Assembly: GCF_003105115.1 (NCBI RefSeq)
Contig: NZ_QETH01000008.1
Coordinates: 49,773-113,772 of the forward strand
Reading direction: 5' to 3'
Source of the DNA: Flavobacterium sp. HTF
GTDB lineage: Bacteria > Bacteroidota > Bacteroidia > Flavobacteriales > Flavobacteriaceae
Length of the DNA: 64,000 nucleotides
This document shows, piece after piece, positions 8,719 to 17,178 of this stretch (position 1 is the first letter of the stretch; each line of letters starts with the position of its first letter). Under the pieces are notes generated by a model, which saw only the letters and a list, made by a program, of their open reading frames with translations, had not been told where the DNA came from and did no database searches. A program made the position numbers and the translations under genes.

Positions 8719-9013
8719 AGTTCATAATTGTTCTGTACTTAGAATTGCTGTTCTTAAAAATAACAGCTGTCTTCTCAGACAATTGGTAATTGACAATGCA
8801 AAGTTGATTAATAAGAATTCGTAGAGGGGGTAAAAAAGTACGTTTTTAGGTACAAAAAAATGTGGTTTATGTATTTTGCTTACATTTTAAAACTCACTTA
8901 TAAAAATTAACGGATAAGCCACAGGAACTAAAAGTCGGTTTCAGGCATTATGTGGAGAATGTATTTATCGCCAAAAAAGGCTACAATTTATGGCATTTTG
9001 GCGAATTGAATTT

Positions 9014-9027
9014 GGGTAATCTTACCC
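9014..9027. promoter_or_regulatory. GGGTAA/TTACCC dyad upstream of tag
   Basis: GGGTAA-TC-TTACCC is a perfect dyad 36 bp upstream of the tag ATG (9063), close to where the core promoter must lie. It may be an operator; a small hairpin in the leader is the other reading. Confidence 0.35.
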
Positions 9028-9062
9028 ACTTTTGCATTAGTATTAATTGAAAAATAAAAAAC

Positions 9063-9614
9063 ATGAGTTATTGCAATTACATCCCGATGATGAAAGAACC
9101 CAGCCGCACACTGCATCAAAATTATCATGATTATCACTATGGTTTTCCTATTCACGATGATAACGAATTATTCGGACGTCTGATTATGGAAATTAATCAG
9201 GCGGGTTTGAGCTGGGAAACTATCTTAAAAAAGGAAGCAAGTTTTCGTAAAGCTTACGATAATTTCAACATTAAAATAATAGCAGATTATACCCAGACAG
9301 ATCGTGAGCGATTATTAAATGATCCCGGAATTATCCGCAATAAGCTTAAAGTAAATGCTGCGATTGAAAATGCCAAAACGATACTTCAATTGCAGGATGA
9401 ATTTGGCAGTTTTGAAAAATGGCTTGAACACCATCATCCCAAAACAAAAGAAGAATGGGTAAAGTTATTCAGGAAAACTTTCAGGTTTACAGGAGGTGAA
9501 ATTGTAAATGAATTTCTAATGAGCATTGGTTACCTTAAAGGAGCACATTCTCAAAATTGTAAAATTCACCAGCAAATTTTAGAAACCAACCCAATGTGGT
9601 TACAAAGAAGATAA
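9063..9614 (+). CDS. tag: DNA-3-methyladenine glycosylase I
   Basis: 183 residues, the usual size of Tag. It removes 3-methyladenine from alkylated DNA in base-excision repair. The zinc-clip residues of the family are all present: C4, H22 (in the motif YHDYHYG), H162 and C166 (GAHSQNC). The helix GLSWETILKK (W51, E52) forms the base-binding pocket, and the motif GGEIVNEFLMSIGYLKGAH closes the domain. An NTF2-like gene begins 2 bp after the stop and is probably cotranscribed. Confidence 0.93.
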   Translation: MSYCNYIPMMKEPSRTLHQNYHDYHYGFPIHDDNELFGRLIMEINQAGLSWETILKKEASFRKAYDNFNIKIIADYTQTDRERLLNDPGIIRNKLKVNAAIENAKTILQLQDEFGSFEKWLEHHHPKTKEEWVKLFRKTFRFTGGEIVNEFLMSIGYLKGAHSQNCKIHQQILETNPMWLQRR

Positions 9615-9616
9615 GC

Positions 9617-9955
9617 ATGAATATAAAAACTTTTATCAAGGACTGGATTGAAGCCGGTAATACTTTTGATACTACAAAATACCTGAATTTCTATTTGTTT
9701 GATGCCGTTTTAGACGACCCGTCTGTTGGCAGAAAGTTTTTGGGACATGAAGGAATTAAAGACTATTTTAATAGCTATTTTATTGGTTATAATACTTATA
9801 CAGAAATCATTACCCTGGATATTTCAGACGAGCATGAAGTGTATTTAGAGGTGAAATTTACAGGCGATTTTCCTGAAGGAGAAATTGGAGGAACTTTTGA
9901 AATTATTCTTAAAGACAATAAAATCTCCTATTTAAAAGCAGATTTAATTCACTAA
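9617..9955 (+). CDS. NTF2/SnoaL-like domain protein
   Basis: Start chosen at ATG 9617, only 2 bp after the tag stop codon; 112 residues. The fold signature is one N-terminal helix pair (FIKDWIEAGNTFDTTKYLNFYL), a D-D-P-S-V-G-R turn (F.G.EGI..Y...Y), then strands ending in IILKDNKISYLKADL. Proteins of this type are small cone-shaped enzymes or ligand binders such as isomerases. No catalytic residue can be assigned. It is coupled to the DNA-repair gene, but a functional link is speculative. Confidence 0.65.
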   Translation: MNIKTFIKDWIEAGNTFDTTKYLNFYLFDAVLDDPSVGRKFLGHEGIKDYFNSYFIGYNTYTEIITLDISDEHEVYLEVKFTGDFPEGEIGGTFEIILKDNKISYLKADLIH

Positions 9956-9957
9956 AA

Positions 9958-10074
9958 TCAAACAGCAAGATTCTTTCTGAAAGCGTTTGGAGTGACATCG
10001 ACATTTTTCCTGAAAAATTTAATGAAATGGGAAAGATCCTCAAACCCAAGAGACCATGCAATTTCCATAATATT
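9958..10074 (-). pseudogene. Remnant of an AraC-family regulator (C-terminal helix only)
   Basis: On the minus strand the frame ending at TGA 9958-9960 reads MEIAWSLGFEDLSHFIKFF, followed by RKNVDVTPNAFRKNLAV. This is the second helix-turn-helix of AraC/XylS regulators, including the conserved A..LGF.D.SHF...F and TP..FR. Two codons upstream of the Met a TAG (10075-10077) closes the frame, and no rest of the gene was found. About 38 residues survive of a protein that normally has 270-320. A decayed regulator gene next to the promoter of the following operon. Confidence 0.7.
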
Positions 10075-10099
10075 CTATTCCGTATTCTTCAAAATATAA

Positions 10100-10136
10100 A
10101 TGCCTGTTACCCGTAAAAAGGAGCAGGTATTTTTTT
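10100..10136 (+). terminator. Probable terminator after the NTF2-like gene
   Basis: AtGCCTG...CAGGTAT, a 7-bp stem with one G-T pair, followed by TTTTTT. Its distance from the 9955 stop (145 bp) is long, and the AraC remnant lies between. Confidence 0.4.
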
Positions 10137-10180
10137 ATATGCAGTTTTTGCAAATAGTAAGTCAATGTTTTATCTCAGGT

Positions 10181-10231
10181 TTTCACTATATAAAGTGAAA
10201 CTTAAAATGATTTCCCTTTATAAAGGGAAAT
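10181..10231. promoter_or_regulatory. Two related 20-bp palindromes, centres 30 bp apart
   Basis: TTTCACTATATAAAGTGAAA (10181-10200; 7-bp arms) is followed by TTTCCCTTTATAAAGGGAAA (10211-10230, perfect, with one more A-T pair outside). Both fit TTTCxCTxTATAAAGxGAAA. Centre spacing of 30 bp is close to three helical turns, so two dimers would sit on one DNA face. They lie 120-170 bp upstream of the NmrA-like gene (10351). The regulator is unknown. Confidence 0.6.
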
Positions 10232-10350
10232 TTTAAACATGCTTACGTGTGTAAGATACTGGTAATCAGTTGTTTATTTGAATGGCACGCAAATTGGCTA
10301 TTACTAAATGAAAATGAAAATCATTTATAACAATTTAAAAAACACACATC

Positions 10351-11106
10351 ATGAAAATTTTAGTAATTGGCGGAACAGGATTAATCGGAACAAAAGTAGT
10401 AAACAAATTACGTGATCAGGGACACACTGTAATATCAGCTGCACCATCTACAGGTATTAATACCATTACTGGTGAAGGACTTGCAGAAGCGGTAACAAAT
10501 ACCGATATCGTAATTGATTTAGCCAACTCACCATCATTTGCAGACAAAGAAGTTTTAGAGTTTTTTGAAACTTCGGGGAGAAATTTATTAGCAGCAGAAA
10601 TTAATGCAGGCGTAAAACATCATATCGCACTTTCTGTAGTGGGAACAGATCGTTTACAGGAAAGCGGTTATTTCAGGGCCAAACAAGCTCAGGAAAATTT
10701 AATCAGAAAAGCGGGGGTTCCTTTTACGATTATTCACTCTACACAATTTATGGAATTCCTTGGCGGAATTGTAGCTTCTGCACACGAAGGCGGAAGTGTA
10801 ACCATTTCTCCGGCAAAAATTCAACCGATTGCTTCAGAAGATGTTGCTTCTATGGTAGTGGATCTTGCACTCGGAAATCCGGCAAACGGAATTGTTGAAA
10901 TCGGAGGACCGGAACGTTTTAAACTTTCAGAACTTTTACAAACGTATTTGACCAAAACGAACGATCCGCTTAAAGTTATTTCAGACGAAAGTGCTTTATA
11001 CTTTGGAGCGCCTCTAAAAGAACTTACTCTGGTTCCTGCAGAAACTGCAAAATTAGGAACGATCACTTTTGAAGAATGGCTTCCTAACCGTCCGCAAAGA
11101 GCATAA
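10351..11106 (+). CDS. NmrA-like NAD(P)-binding reductase
   Basis: 251 residues. The N-terminal nucleotide-binding motif is GGTGLIGTKVVNKL (residues 7-20), in the G-x-x-G-x-x-G form of atypical short-chain dehydrogenases. The middle shows SVVGTDRLQESGYFRAKQAQENLI and the YFRAK in place of YxxxK, then FTIIHSTQFMEF. Proteins like this include quinone reductases and redox sensors. It is the first gene of a co-directional run whose other members (pirin, YCII, esterase) suggest turnover of small or aromatic compounds, and it lies behind the paired palindromes at 10181-10231. Confidence 0.8.
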   Translation: MKILVIGGTGLIGTKVVNKLRDQGHTVISAAPSTGINTITGEGLAEAVTNTDIVIDLANSPSFADKEVLEFFETSGRNLLAAEINAGVKHHIALSVVGTDRLQESGYFRAKQAQENLIRKAGVPFTIIHSTQFMEFLGGIVASAHEGGSVTISPAKIQPIASEDVASMVVDLALGNPANGIVEIGGPERFKLSELLQTYLTKTNDPLKVISDESALYFGAPLKELTLVPAETAKLGTITFEEWLPNRPQRA

Positions 11107-11304
11107 TCAAAATATAAATAGCTTCGATGCCCGTTGAAACGAAGATGACGGGTAGGCAGTTTGTCGAGGCGGTTGTAATGGGCGTGCACTTTCCACCCGT
11201 TCGTGTACATTAAAAGTCCTACGTCAGCGCATTTGCGAAAATCTGATCAACAACACGGCAAATCAATGGGCAGCGGTGCAATTTTAACCTTTAAATAAAA
11301 TAGT
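11107..11304. other. Intergenic stretch with locally higher G+C
   Basis: The spacer between the NmrA-like and pirin genes has a G+C-rich patch (about 11120-11230) unlike nearby intergenic DNA. A 28-codon reading frame (ATG 11127 to TAA 11213) lies inside; I do not recognise it and do not call it a gene. CCCGT and ACGGG can pair at its 5' end. No terminator is evident, so readthrough to pirin is possible. Confidence 0.3.
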
Positions 11305-12186
11305 ATGAACAAGTTAGTATTATCAACAGTAATCACGCCCGACGTACAGGGAGACGAACAATTTTTTGCAAGAAAAGCAAGAGCAAAAGATTTTGACGGA
11401 CTTATGGATCCTATTATTGGATTTGATCATTTTGAATTAAAACATGATATTTTCGGGCCACATCCTCACGCCGGAATGTCGGCTATCAGTTATGTTTTTG
11501 AAGATTCCGCTCCTTATCATAGTGTAGATTCCCGTGGAAACAATATCGTAATTACTCCTGGAAGCTTGCTTTGGACATACGCCGGAAAAGGTGTTGTACA
11601 TTCAGAATTTCCTGTTCCCGACGGAGCGACTGTTGAAGGCTTACAATTGTTCGTAAATATCCCCGCCAACAAAAAACAAGAAGACCCGAAAAGTGTTTTT
11701 ATCGACAAATCCCAGATTCCTGAAATACAAGAAGAAGGTGTTCGTGTAAGAGTAGTTTGTGGTGAAACAGGATCTGTAGTAAATAAAATTAAAACTCCGG
11801 AGGAACTCACCATGCTGCACATTTTTCTGGAAACAGGAAAAGAATTTTCGCACCAGCTTCCGGCACGATGGTCAGGAACCGTTTTTGTAATTGAAGGTTA
11901 TTTTGATTTTATGACGAATCAAACCACAATAGAACTCGAAGAAGGAATGGTAATCGCAATGGCAGAATCTGATTTTGATGAGCCGTTAAAGTTTACTGCC
12001 ATTACAAATTGTCAATTCTTACTGATTTCGGGTAAACCGTTACATGAACAATTATTTTCTAAAGGTGCCATGGTGATGGATTCTGAAGCTGCTTTACTAA
12101 ATGCAGCTGAAAATTATAAAAATGGAAAAATGGGTTTTATTGAAATGGAAGGCGAGACCAGAAAAATAATCCATCCGGTTATATAA
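11305..12186 (+). CDS. Pirin family protein
   Basis: 293 residues, a typical pirin length, built of two cupin barrels. The N-terminal barrel holds the metal site motifs HPHAGMSAISYVFE and AGKGVVHSEFP; the conserved PHPHxG and HSE histidines and glutamate are present. The C-terminal barrel (about 165-290) lacks obvious metal ligands, as usual. Some pirins are quercetin dioxygenases, others are redox-responsive cofactors; neither can be chosen here. Second gene of the 10351-15882 run. Confidence 0.9.
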   Translation: MNKLVLSTVITPDVQGDEQFFARKARAKDFDGLMDPIIGFDHFELKHDIFGPHPHAGMSAISYVFEDSAPYHSVDSRGNNIVITPGSLLWTYAGKGVVHSEFPVPDGATVEGLQLFVNIPANKKQEDPKSVFIDKSQIPEIQEEGVRVRVVCGETGSVVNKIKTPEELTMLHIFLETGKEFSHQLPARWSGTVFVIEGYFDFMTNQTTIELEEGMVIAMAESDFDEPLKFTAITNCQFLLISGKPLHEQLFSKGAMVMDSEAALLNAAENYKNGKMGFIEMEGETRKIIHPVI

Positions 12187-12253
12187 GACCAATTATTTCA
12201 TGAAACAGCCTGTTACTGAAAATCAATAACTATTAACAATAAAAAAGGAAGCC

Positions 12254-12442
12254 ATGAAAATTATCAATTTTTTAAAGCTACTGGGCCTGTCAAAACCGAC
12301 AGCTTACAATAACGAAATGGATAGTGAAGAAATTTTTCATCACCATGATTCAACCGACGGAAGCGAATTGCTGGACGAAACACTTCATATGAAAGAACAG
12401 CCTTTTGAAGAAGAAGACGAAGATTATGCTTCGATATTTTAA
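12254..12442 (+). CDS. Small acidic hypothetical protein
   Basis: 62 residues with start MKIINFLKLLGL and a strongly acidic C-terminal half (EQPFEEEDEDY). There is no signal peptide or recognisable domain. It is retained as a gene because it fits the 67-bp gap after pirin, has the right strand, and is followed after 37 bp by the YCII gene. The HHHDSTDG stretch could bind a metal, but that is a guess. Confidence 0.55.
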   Translation: MKIINFLKLLGLSKPTAYNNEMDSEEIFHHHDSTDGSELLDETLHMKEQPFEEEDEDYASIF

Positions 12443-12479
12443 ACACAAAACAATTTTATAAATCTTAAATATAATTATT

Positions 12480-12836
12480 ATGCAAGAATTTTTAGTAGTG
12501 ATCCACAGAGATCTGACAAGCGAAAACCCAGTACCAACTCCGGAACAAATGAAAGAAGCCATTAAACCTTATCAGGAATGGATTGCAGGAATTGCAGCGC
12601 AGGATAAATTAGTTGCGCCGCCAAAACGTTGGGACGTAGACGGAAGAGTGATTAAACATACCAAAATGGGAAATCATATTACTTCTGGTCCTTATGGACA
12701 CGGAAAAGAATCTATAGGAGGTTTATTTCTTATCAGATCTAATAATTATGATGAAGCAGTAAAAATTGCAGAAGCTTGTCCAATTATCCAATACGGGGCA
12801 ATTGTAGAAGTTCGTATGTCAGTTCCTGTAGCCTAA
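12480..12836 (+). CDS. YCII-related domain protein
   Basis: 118 residues. The sequence runs EFLVVIHRD, then P.PEQMKEAIKPYQEWI, then GPYGHGKESIGGLFLIRSNNYDEAVKIAEACP and ends GAIVEVRM. This is the ferredoxin-like fold of YCII/DGPF proteins; the conserved pattern GG.F.I...+.DEA...A..CP is clear. The family includes 5-chloromuconolactone dehalogenase-type enzymes and many uncharacterised proteins that accompany sigma factors or oxidoreductases. Fourth gene of the run. Confidence 0.85.
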   Translation: MQEFLVVIHRDLTSENPVPTPEQMKEAIKPYQEWIAGIAAQDKLVAPPKRWDVDGRVIKHTKMGNHITSGPYGHGKESIGGLFLIRSNNYDEAVKIAEACPIIQYGAIVEVRMSVPVA

Positions 12837-12921
12837 AGCCTGAAATAAGCATGTATAAAAAGACATACATGCTTATTTTTCAATTAAATCTATTTGTAAA
12901 TCAGTTTTAAAGTAGCATAAA

Positions 12922-13932
12922 ATGTACACAGGTAAATCATACAAGCTTTTAGAATTTATTGTCTGGACAAGAAAAAGCATTTACTTATTATTGATAATGA
13001 GTATAATACCAACGGTTTTACATGAATATTTGGAACTTAAATGGCTCGGAATTTCCTGGACAGTTGTTGCTTTATTAGGAACTGCGACAGCCTTTATAGT
13101 GGGGTTTAAAAATACACAAACCTACAACAGAACACTTGAAGCACAGCAAATCTGGACACAAATTTTGAGCACAAGCCGATCCTGGGGTATTATGAGCCGT
13201 GATTTTGTTAGTAATCCTGAAAAAACAAAATTACTCATTTATCGTCATATAGCATGGCTAACTGCGTTGCGTTACGAGATGCGATCGTACCGTGTTTGGG
13301 AAACAAGCACAAAAAAACATAATTCAGAATATCAGCAATATTATTATATCATACCGGAAAACGAAATTACCCTGAAAGAAGAATTATCTAAATTTCTTTC
13401 TCCAATAGAATTAGAACAAATTCTAAAAGCCAGAAACAAAGCCACGCAAATTATGGCAATGCAAAGTAAAACACTAAAAGAACTTTATGATAATCAGGAA
13501 ATTGTAGTGCTTCAGTTTGTTGATTTTCAGAGAACAATCAAAGATTTTTTTACTCAGCAAAGCAGAAGCGAACAATTGAAAGATTCGCCATATCCAAGAC
13601 AATATGCCATTATAAATACCTTACTGGTTCAGTTGTTTTGTGTGCTTTTGCCTTTCGGGCTGTTAAAGGAATTTGATAAATTAAACGATAGTATCAGTGG
13701 CATCATGCACGGGAATATGGTTTGGTTTGTAATTCCGTTTAGCGTTATTATTTCATGGATGTACACTTCGTTAGGGCAAGTTGGAGAAAGCACCGAAAAT
13801 CCTTTTGAAGGAAATGCCAATGACGTGCCAATTTCTAAAATCTGTAAAACCATAGAAATTGATCTTCGGGAAATTTTAGCAGAAGATAATCTGCCTGATT
13901 TTCCTCAGCCACAACACGATATAATTTTATAA
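12922..13932 (+). CDS. Bestrophin family channel protein
   Basis: 336 residues. Two N-terminal hydrophobic hairpin helices (about 18-32 and 42-60) are followed by the family signature GFKNTQTYNRTLEAQQIWTQ and W....R....D. A second pair of helices lies near 228-245 and 262-280, with G....NPFEGNANDVPI after them, the typical bestrophin C-terminus. Bacterial bestrophins form pentameric ion channels in the inner membrane; ion selectivity cannot be read off. The window also has a DUF4239 bestrophin-like protein at 204-983, a separate family. Confidence 0.88.
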   Translation: MYTGKSYKLLEFIVWTRKSIYLLLIMSIIPTVLHEYLELKWLGISWTVVALLGTATAFIVGFKNTQTYNRTLEAQQIWTQILSTSRSWGIMSRDFVSNPEKTKLLIYRHIAWLTALRYEMRSYRVWETSTKKHNSEYQQYYYIIPENEITLKEELSKFLSPIELEQILKARNKATQIMAMQSKTLKELYDNQEIVVLQFVDFQRTIKDFFTQQSRSEQLKDSPYPRQYAIINTLLVQLFCVLLPFGLLKEFDKLNDSISGIMHGNMVWFVIPFSVIISWMYTSLGQVGESTENPFEGNANDVPISKICKTIEIDLREILAEDNLPDFPQPQHDIIL

Positions 13933-14020
13933 GAATTTCAATTTCAAAACTTCATATAAAAATAAAAACATCTTTTACAAAAGCTTCATCAGCGCACAAA
14001 CTATTTAATCTCTTAAAATC

Positions 14021-14920
14021 ATGGAAAAGTATAACCACTCTTCACTGGAAAATAACTTTCCGGTCAGCCATTTTTATGGCCAATTTTCAACACAGGAACA
14101 GCTTGATACCGAATATGATGTTGAAAAAGCCGTACCCAGTTTTCCGGAATATATTAACGAATTTGTCAGCAGTAGCGCAGGAGCACGCAAAATTCTTAAA
14201 GAAAGAACCGTAATAGCGTATGGTGCAACTTTAATGGAAAGACTAACCGTTTATCCTGCTAAAGACGCTGATGCACCGGTTTTAATTTTTATTCATGGCG
14301 GTTATTGGAAAATTGGTCTCGGCGATGATTATGATTTTGTAGCATTGGGTGCTGCTAAAGCTAATTTTACTATTGTAATTGTCAATTATGATCTCGCTCC
14401 AAAAGTGAGTATCCCCGAAATGGTAAGGCAAATAAGATCCTCTATAGCGTGGACAAGTCAAAATATTTCAGGATTTAACGGAAATCCGGAACGGATATTT
14501 GTTGCAGGACATTCAGCCGGAGGACATCTGGCAGCCATGTCGGCCACAACAAACTGGTCAGATTATGGATTACCTCAAAATACTGTTAAAGGGATTTTGG
14601 CCGTAAGCGGTCTTTTTGATTTGGATCCGGTTTCGCACACTTTTGTACAACCTGCAGTTCGCATTACCTCAGAGCAAATTCTTTCTTCAAGCCCGATTCG
14701 ATTAATTGTTTCCAGCGAAATTCCATTAATTATTGCCTGGGGAGAAAAGGAAACAGCGGCTTTTAGAACACAATCTTCAAACTATCTGGAAGCCTGGCAA
14801 AAAGCAGGAAATAAAGGCAGTTCACTGATTGTTTCCGGAGCAGATCATTTTAGTATTCTCAGGGAATTTATGACGGAAGACGGATTGCTGACCAAAGCGG
14901 TTATTGCTCTTTCTAAATAA
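14021..14920 (+). CDS. Alpha/beta hydrolase (esterase / kynurenine-formamidase-like)
   Basis: 299 residues, cytoplasmic. Oxyanion-hole motif H92-G-G-Y-W, nucleophile elbow G-H-S165-A-G-G, acidic residue in the strand IIAWGEKE and catalytic histidine H276 (GADHFSIL) make a complete triad. The order and the HGGYW form resemble carboxylesterases of the kynurenine formamidase/BD-FAE type. The N-terminal LDTEYDVEKAVPSF region matches those enzymes too. It sits 88 bp after the bestrophin gene and 32 bp before the DUF5996 gene. Confidence 0.85.
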   Translation: MEKYNHSSLENNFPVSHFYGQFSTQEQLDTEYDVEKAVPSFPEYINEFVSSSAGARKILKERTVIAYGATLMERLTVYPAKDADAPVLIFIHGGYWKIGLGDDYDFVALGAAKANFTIVIVNYDLAPKVSIPEMVRQIRSSIAWTSQNISGFNGNPERIFVAGHSAGGHLAAMSATTNWSDYGLPQNTVKGILAVSGLFDLDPVSHTFVQPAVRITSEQILSSSPIRLIVSSEIPLIIAWGEKETAAFRTQSSNYLEAWQKAGNKGSSLIVSGADHFSILREFMTEDGLLTKAVIALSK

Positions 14921-14952
14921 GAATTTAATGCAAACCATTTAAATAATATATT

Positions 14953-15882
14953 ATGAAAAAATCATGGCCAATACTTTCTTATGAAAAAGGCAAACCAACG
15001 TACGAAACACTACAGTTGTGGACACAGATTCTCGGAAAAATTAAATTAGCAACATTGCCCTGGGCAAACCATTCCTGGAACAGTACACTTCATATTACGC
15101 CAACAGGATTAAGTACACAGAATATTCCTTACGCTAATAAAGATTTTCAGATTGATCTTGATTTGTTGTCTCACCAATTGCGAATCGTCACCAGTTTAGG
15201 AGAAATTAAAAATTTTGATTTGCACCATTTGAATGTGGCGGATTTTTATAAACTCATTTTTGAAAAGTTAAATGAGCTTGAAATAAAAATTGAAATTATG
15301 ACAACACCTTCTGAAATCGAAAACCCAATTCCGTTTGAGCTTGACACGGTTCATAAAACATATGACAATTCTCAGGCTGAAAAATTTCATGAAGCATTGT
15401 CTTCCATACAAGATGTTTTTATGGTTTTTAGAAGAGATTTTATAGGTAAATCCAGCCCAATACACTTTTTTTGGGGCGGATTTGATTTATCACTGGCTTT
15501 TTTCTCTGGTCAAAAAGCACCAAAACATCCCGGAAAAATTCCAGGATTACCAGATTGGGTACTGCAGGATGCGTTTAGCCATGAAGTGAGTGATTTTGGT
15601 TTCTGGACCGGTACAGAAATTTATCCTGAAGCTGCTTTTTATTGTTATTTATATCCTGAACCGTCTGGATATAAAAATATAAAAGTGATGCCCGAAGAAG
15701 CATTTTATAATGAAACTTTAGGACAATTTATTCTTCCTTATACTGCAGTTCAAAATGCTGAAAATCCGGAAGCCATGTTATTGGAGTTTTTAAGAAGCAC
15801 TTATACATTAGGAACCCAGCTTGCCAACTGGGAAACTGATTTATGGGAAGAGAACAGGAATTTTAAAAAGGCAATACTTTAA
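14953..15882 (+). CDS. DUF5996 family protein
   Basis: 309 residues, no signal peptide. WPILSYEKGKPTYETLQLWTQILGKIKL at the start and the later HFFWGGFDLSLAFFSG and FSHEVSDFGFWTG are the conserved blocks of DUF5996, a family of unknown function that is widespread as a single-domain protein. It is the last gene of the 10351-15882 run and is followed by a large hairpin at 15912-15979. Confidence 0.85.
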   Translation: MKKSWPILSYEKGKPTYETLQLWTQILGKIKLATLPWANHSWNSTLHITPTGLSTQNIPYANKDFQIDLDLLSHQLRIVTSLGEIKNFDLHHLNVADFYKLIFEKLNELEIKIEIMTTPSEIENPIPFELDTVHKTYDNSQAEKFHEALSSIQDVFMVFRRDFIGKSSPIHFFWGGFDLSLAFFSGQKAPKHPGKIPGLPDWVLQDAFSHEVSDFGFWTGTEIYPEAAFYCYLYPEPSGYKNIKVMPEEAFYNETLGQFILPYTAVQNAENPEAMLLEFLRSTYTLGTQLANWETDLWEENRNFKKAIL

Positions 15883-15911
15883 TACGATAGCTAAATTAAT
15901 TTTAAATACCT

Positions 15912-15979
15912 GGTGGTTTTTCCCTGAATACTATTAGAAAGCAACGAACTTTTCTAACTTTAACTCAGGAAAAACCACC
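15912..15979 (+). terminator. Long two-level hairpin after DUF5996 (terminator or structured RNA)
   Basis: GGTGGTTTTTCCCTGA (15912-15927) pairs with TCAGGAAAAACCACC (15965-15979), missing one base. Inside, TTAGAAA (15934-15940) pairs with TTTCTAA (15951-15957). The T-run after it is short. It closes the 10351-15882 transcription unit, but its size and nested stem are more than a terminator needs. Confidence 0.55.
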
Positions 15980-16097
15980 TTAACTTTTTGTGGCAAAAAA
16001 AGATAGCATCTCCAAAAGTTTATAGTGATAAAAATACCGCAACTGACTACTATTACATATTTTTGTCATGCATGAATTAGCTTCTTAATATTACACG

Positions 16098-16796
16098 ATG
16101 AACAATAGATTTTCTGACAGCAGCCAAATTGGGATAGTATCTACTTTCTCTGAGCTTGTACATACCGATTTCAAGGGAGAAATGAATGCACTATGCTGGT
16201 ACAGAGATTTGGATGGTGATTTTAAAGAGATTATAGACCGGTTATCTTTAAAAGAAAATATTACGGAAGTTTATCCTGAAGATCTAATCGCACTCCAACT
16301 ATCAGAAAAGGGGAATATAGCAAGGGAGATAATCTTAAATGATTTACAATTATTAGCTGATTTTGGAGCTTCACCTTCTCTTAATTTACTGAAATGTTAT
16401 GAACGTGATGATGAATTTGATTTCATATCGACTGATGTGTATTCGTTTCATGTTGATCGTTCGCCTATTGCAACCGATACTTTTTTATGTACCTATCATG
16501 GAGCGGCAAGTGATATTGTTTCTAATTCGCAGGCAGAACAAAAAATTCTGATTCCGGAAATCCGAACAAAGCTAAAAGAATTGTTTGATGGGCCATCGGA
16601 AGAATTTGATGATTTTTTGAAGGAAAATTATTTTGATTTGCACTATCAGGTACAAGCGAATGCAAAGCCTGTTAATTTGGGGTTGGGACATCTTTGGCGG
16701 CTGGCCGTAGATCATCCAAAACAGCAAGTGCTGCCCTGTATTCATAGAGCACCTGTAGAAAATGAAGGGGAATATCGGTTGTTGTTGATTTGTTAA
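16098..16796 (+). CDS. DUF1826 domain-containing protein
   Basis: 232 residues. The core FHVDRSPIATDTFLCTYHGAAS and a terminal HRAPV match DUF1826, where a His-x-Asp and later His pattern resembles an Fe(II)/2-oxoglutarate-type jelly roll; that reading of chemistry is inference. In some bacteria the family sits with zinc-homeostasis genes. Here it stands alone between the hairpin at 15.9 kb and the convergent HxlR gene (9 bp away). Confidence 0.75.
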   Translation: MNNRFSDSSQIGIVSTFSELVHTDFKGEMNALCWYRDLDGDFKEIIDRLSLKENITEVYPEDLIALQLSEKGNIAREIILNDLQLLADFGASPSLNLLKCYERDDEFDFISTDVYSFHVDRSPIATDTFLCTYHGAASDIVSNSQAEQKILIPEIRTKLKELFDGPSEEFDDFLKENYFDLHYQVQANAKPVNLGLGHLWRLAVDHPKQQVLPCIHRAPVENEGEYRLLLIC

Positions 16797-16805
16797 GAAA
16801 ATTGA

Positions 16806-17168
16806 TTATCCTATAATTTTCTCTCTATGCAGATATCCCCAATTTTTTAAAGCAGCTATTACACTATAAAGGCTTGAAGTATGTTCCGTTGCTGTGTATT
16901 CAACCATAGGAGGGAAGGTCTCATGAACAGTGCGCTTAACAAGTTGGTTGGTTTCCAGATCCTTGAGTTCCTTGGAAAGCATTTTGTCACTGATTCCGAC
17001 AACCTCCTTTGAGATTTCTTTAAATCTTTTGCTTCCATCTAACAAGCAAATTAAAATCTGAAGTTTCCAACGGCCACTTAAAACCTCCAAGGCATCCTTT
17101 ACCGCCATCAGATCATTTTTGCTGCAGTCCTGATCCATTTGTACTTTATCTTTTGGGTCTGTTTTCAT
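16806..17168 (-). CDS. HxlR-family winged-helix regulator
   Basis: 120 residues. The opening has two cysteines at or near the N-terminus (DQDCSKNDL), followed by ALEVLSGRWKLQILICLLDGSKRFKEISKEVVGISDKMLSKELKDLE, the hallmark HxlR wHTH, and a C-terminal dimer helix. Some HxlR proteins sense quinones or electrophiles through an N-terminal cysteine such as this one. It is divergent from the NAD(P)-binding protein at 17278 across a 109-bp region crowded with TTACT/AGTAA half-sites, so it probably controls both genes. Confidence 0.88.
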   Translation of the reverse strand: MKTDPKDKVQMDQDCSKNDLMAVKDALEVLSGRWKLQILICLLDGSKRFKEISKEVVGISDKMLSKELKDLETNQLVKRTVHETFPPMVEYTATEHTSSLYSVIAALKNWGYLHREKIIG

Positions 17169-17178
17169 ATTTAAATCT

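Noticed and set aside
10821..11210. 129-codon minus-strand frame over the end of the NmrA-like gene
   Set aside because: Overlaps a certain gene by most of its length and has no domain.
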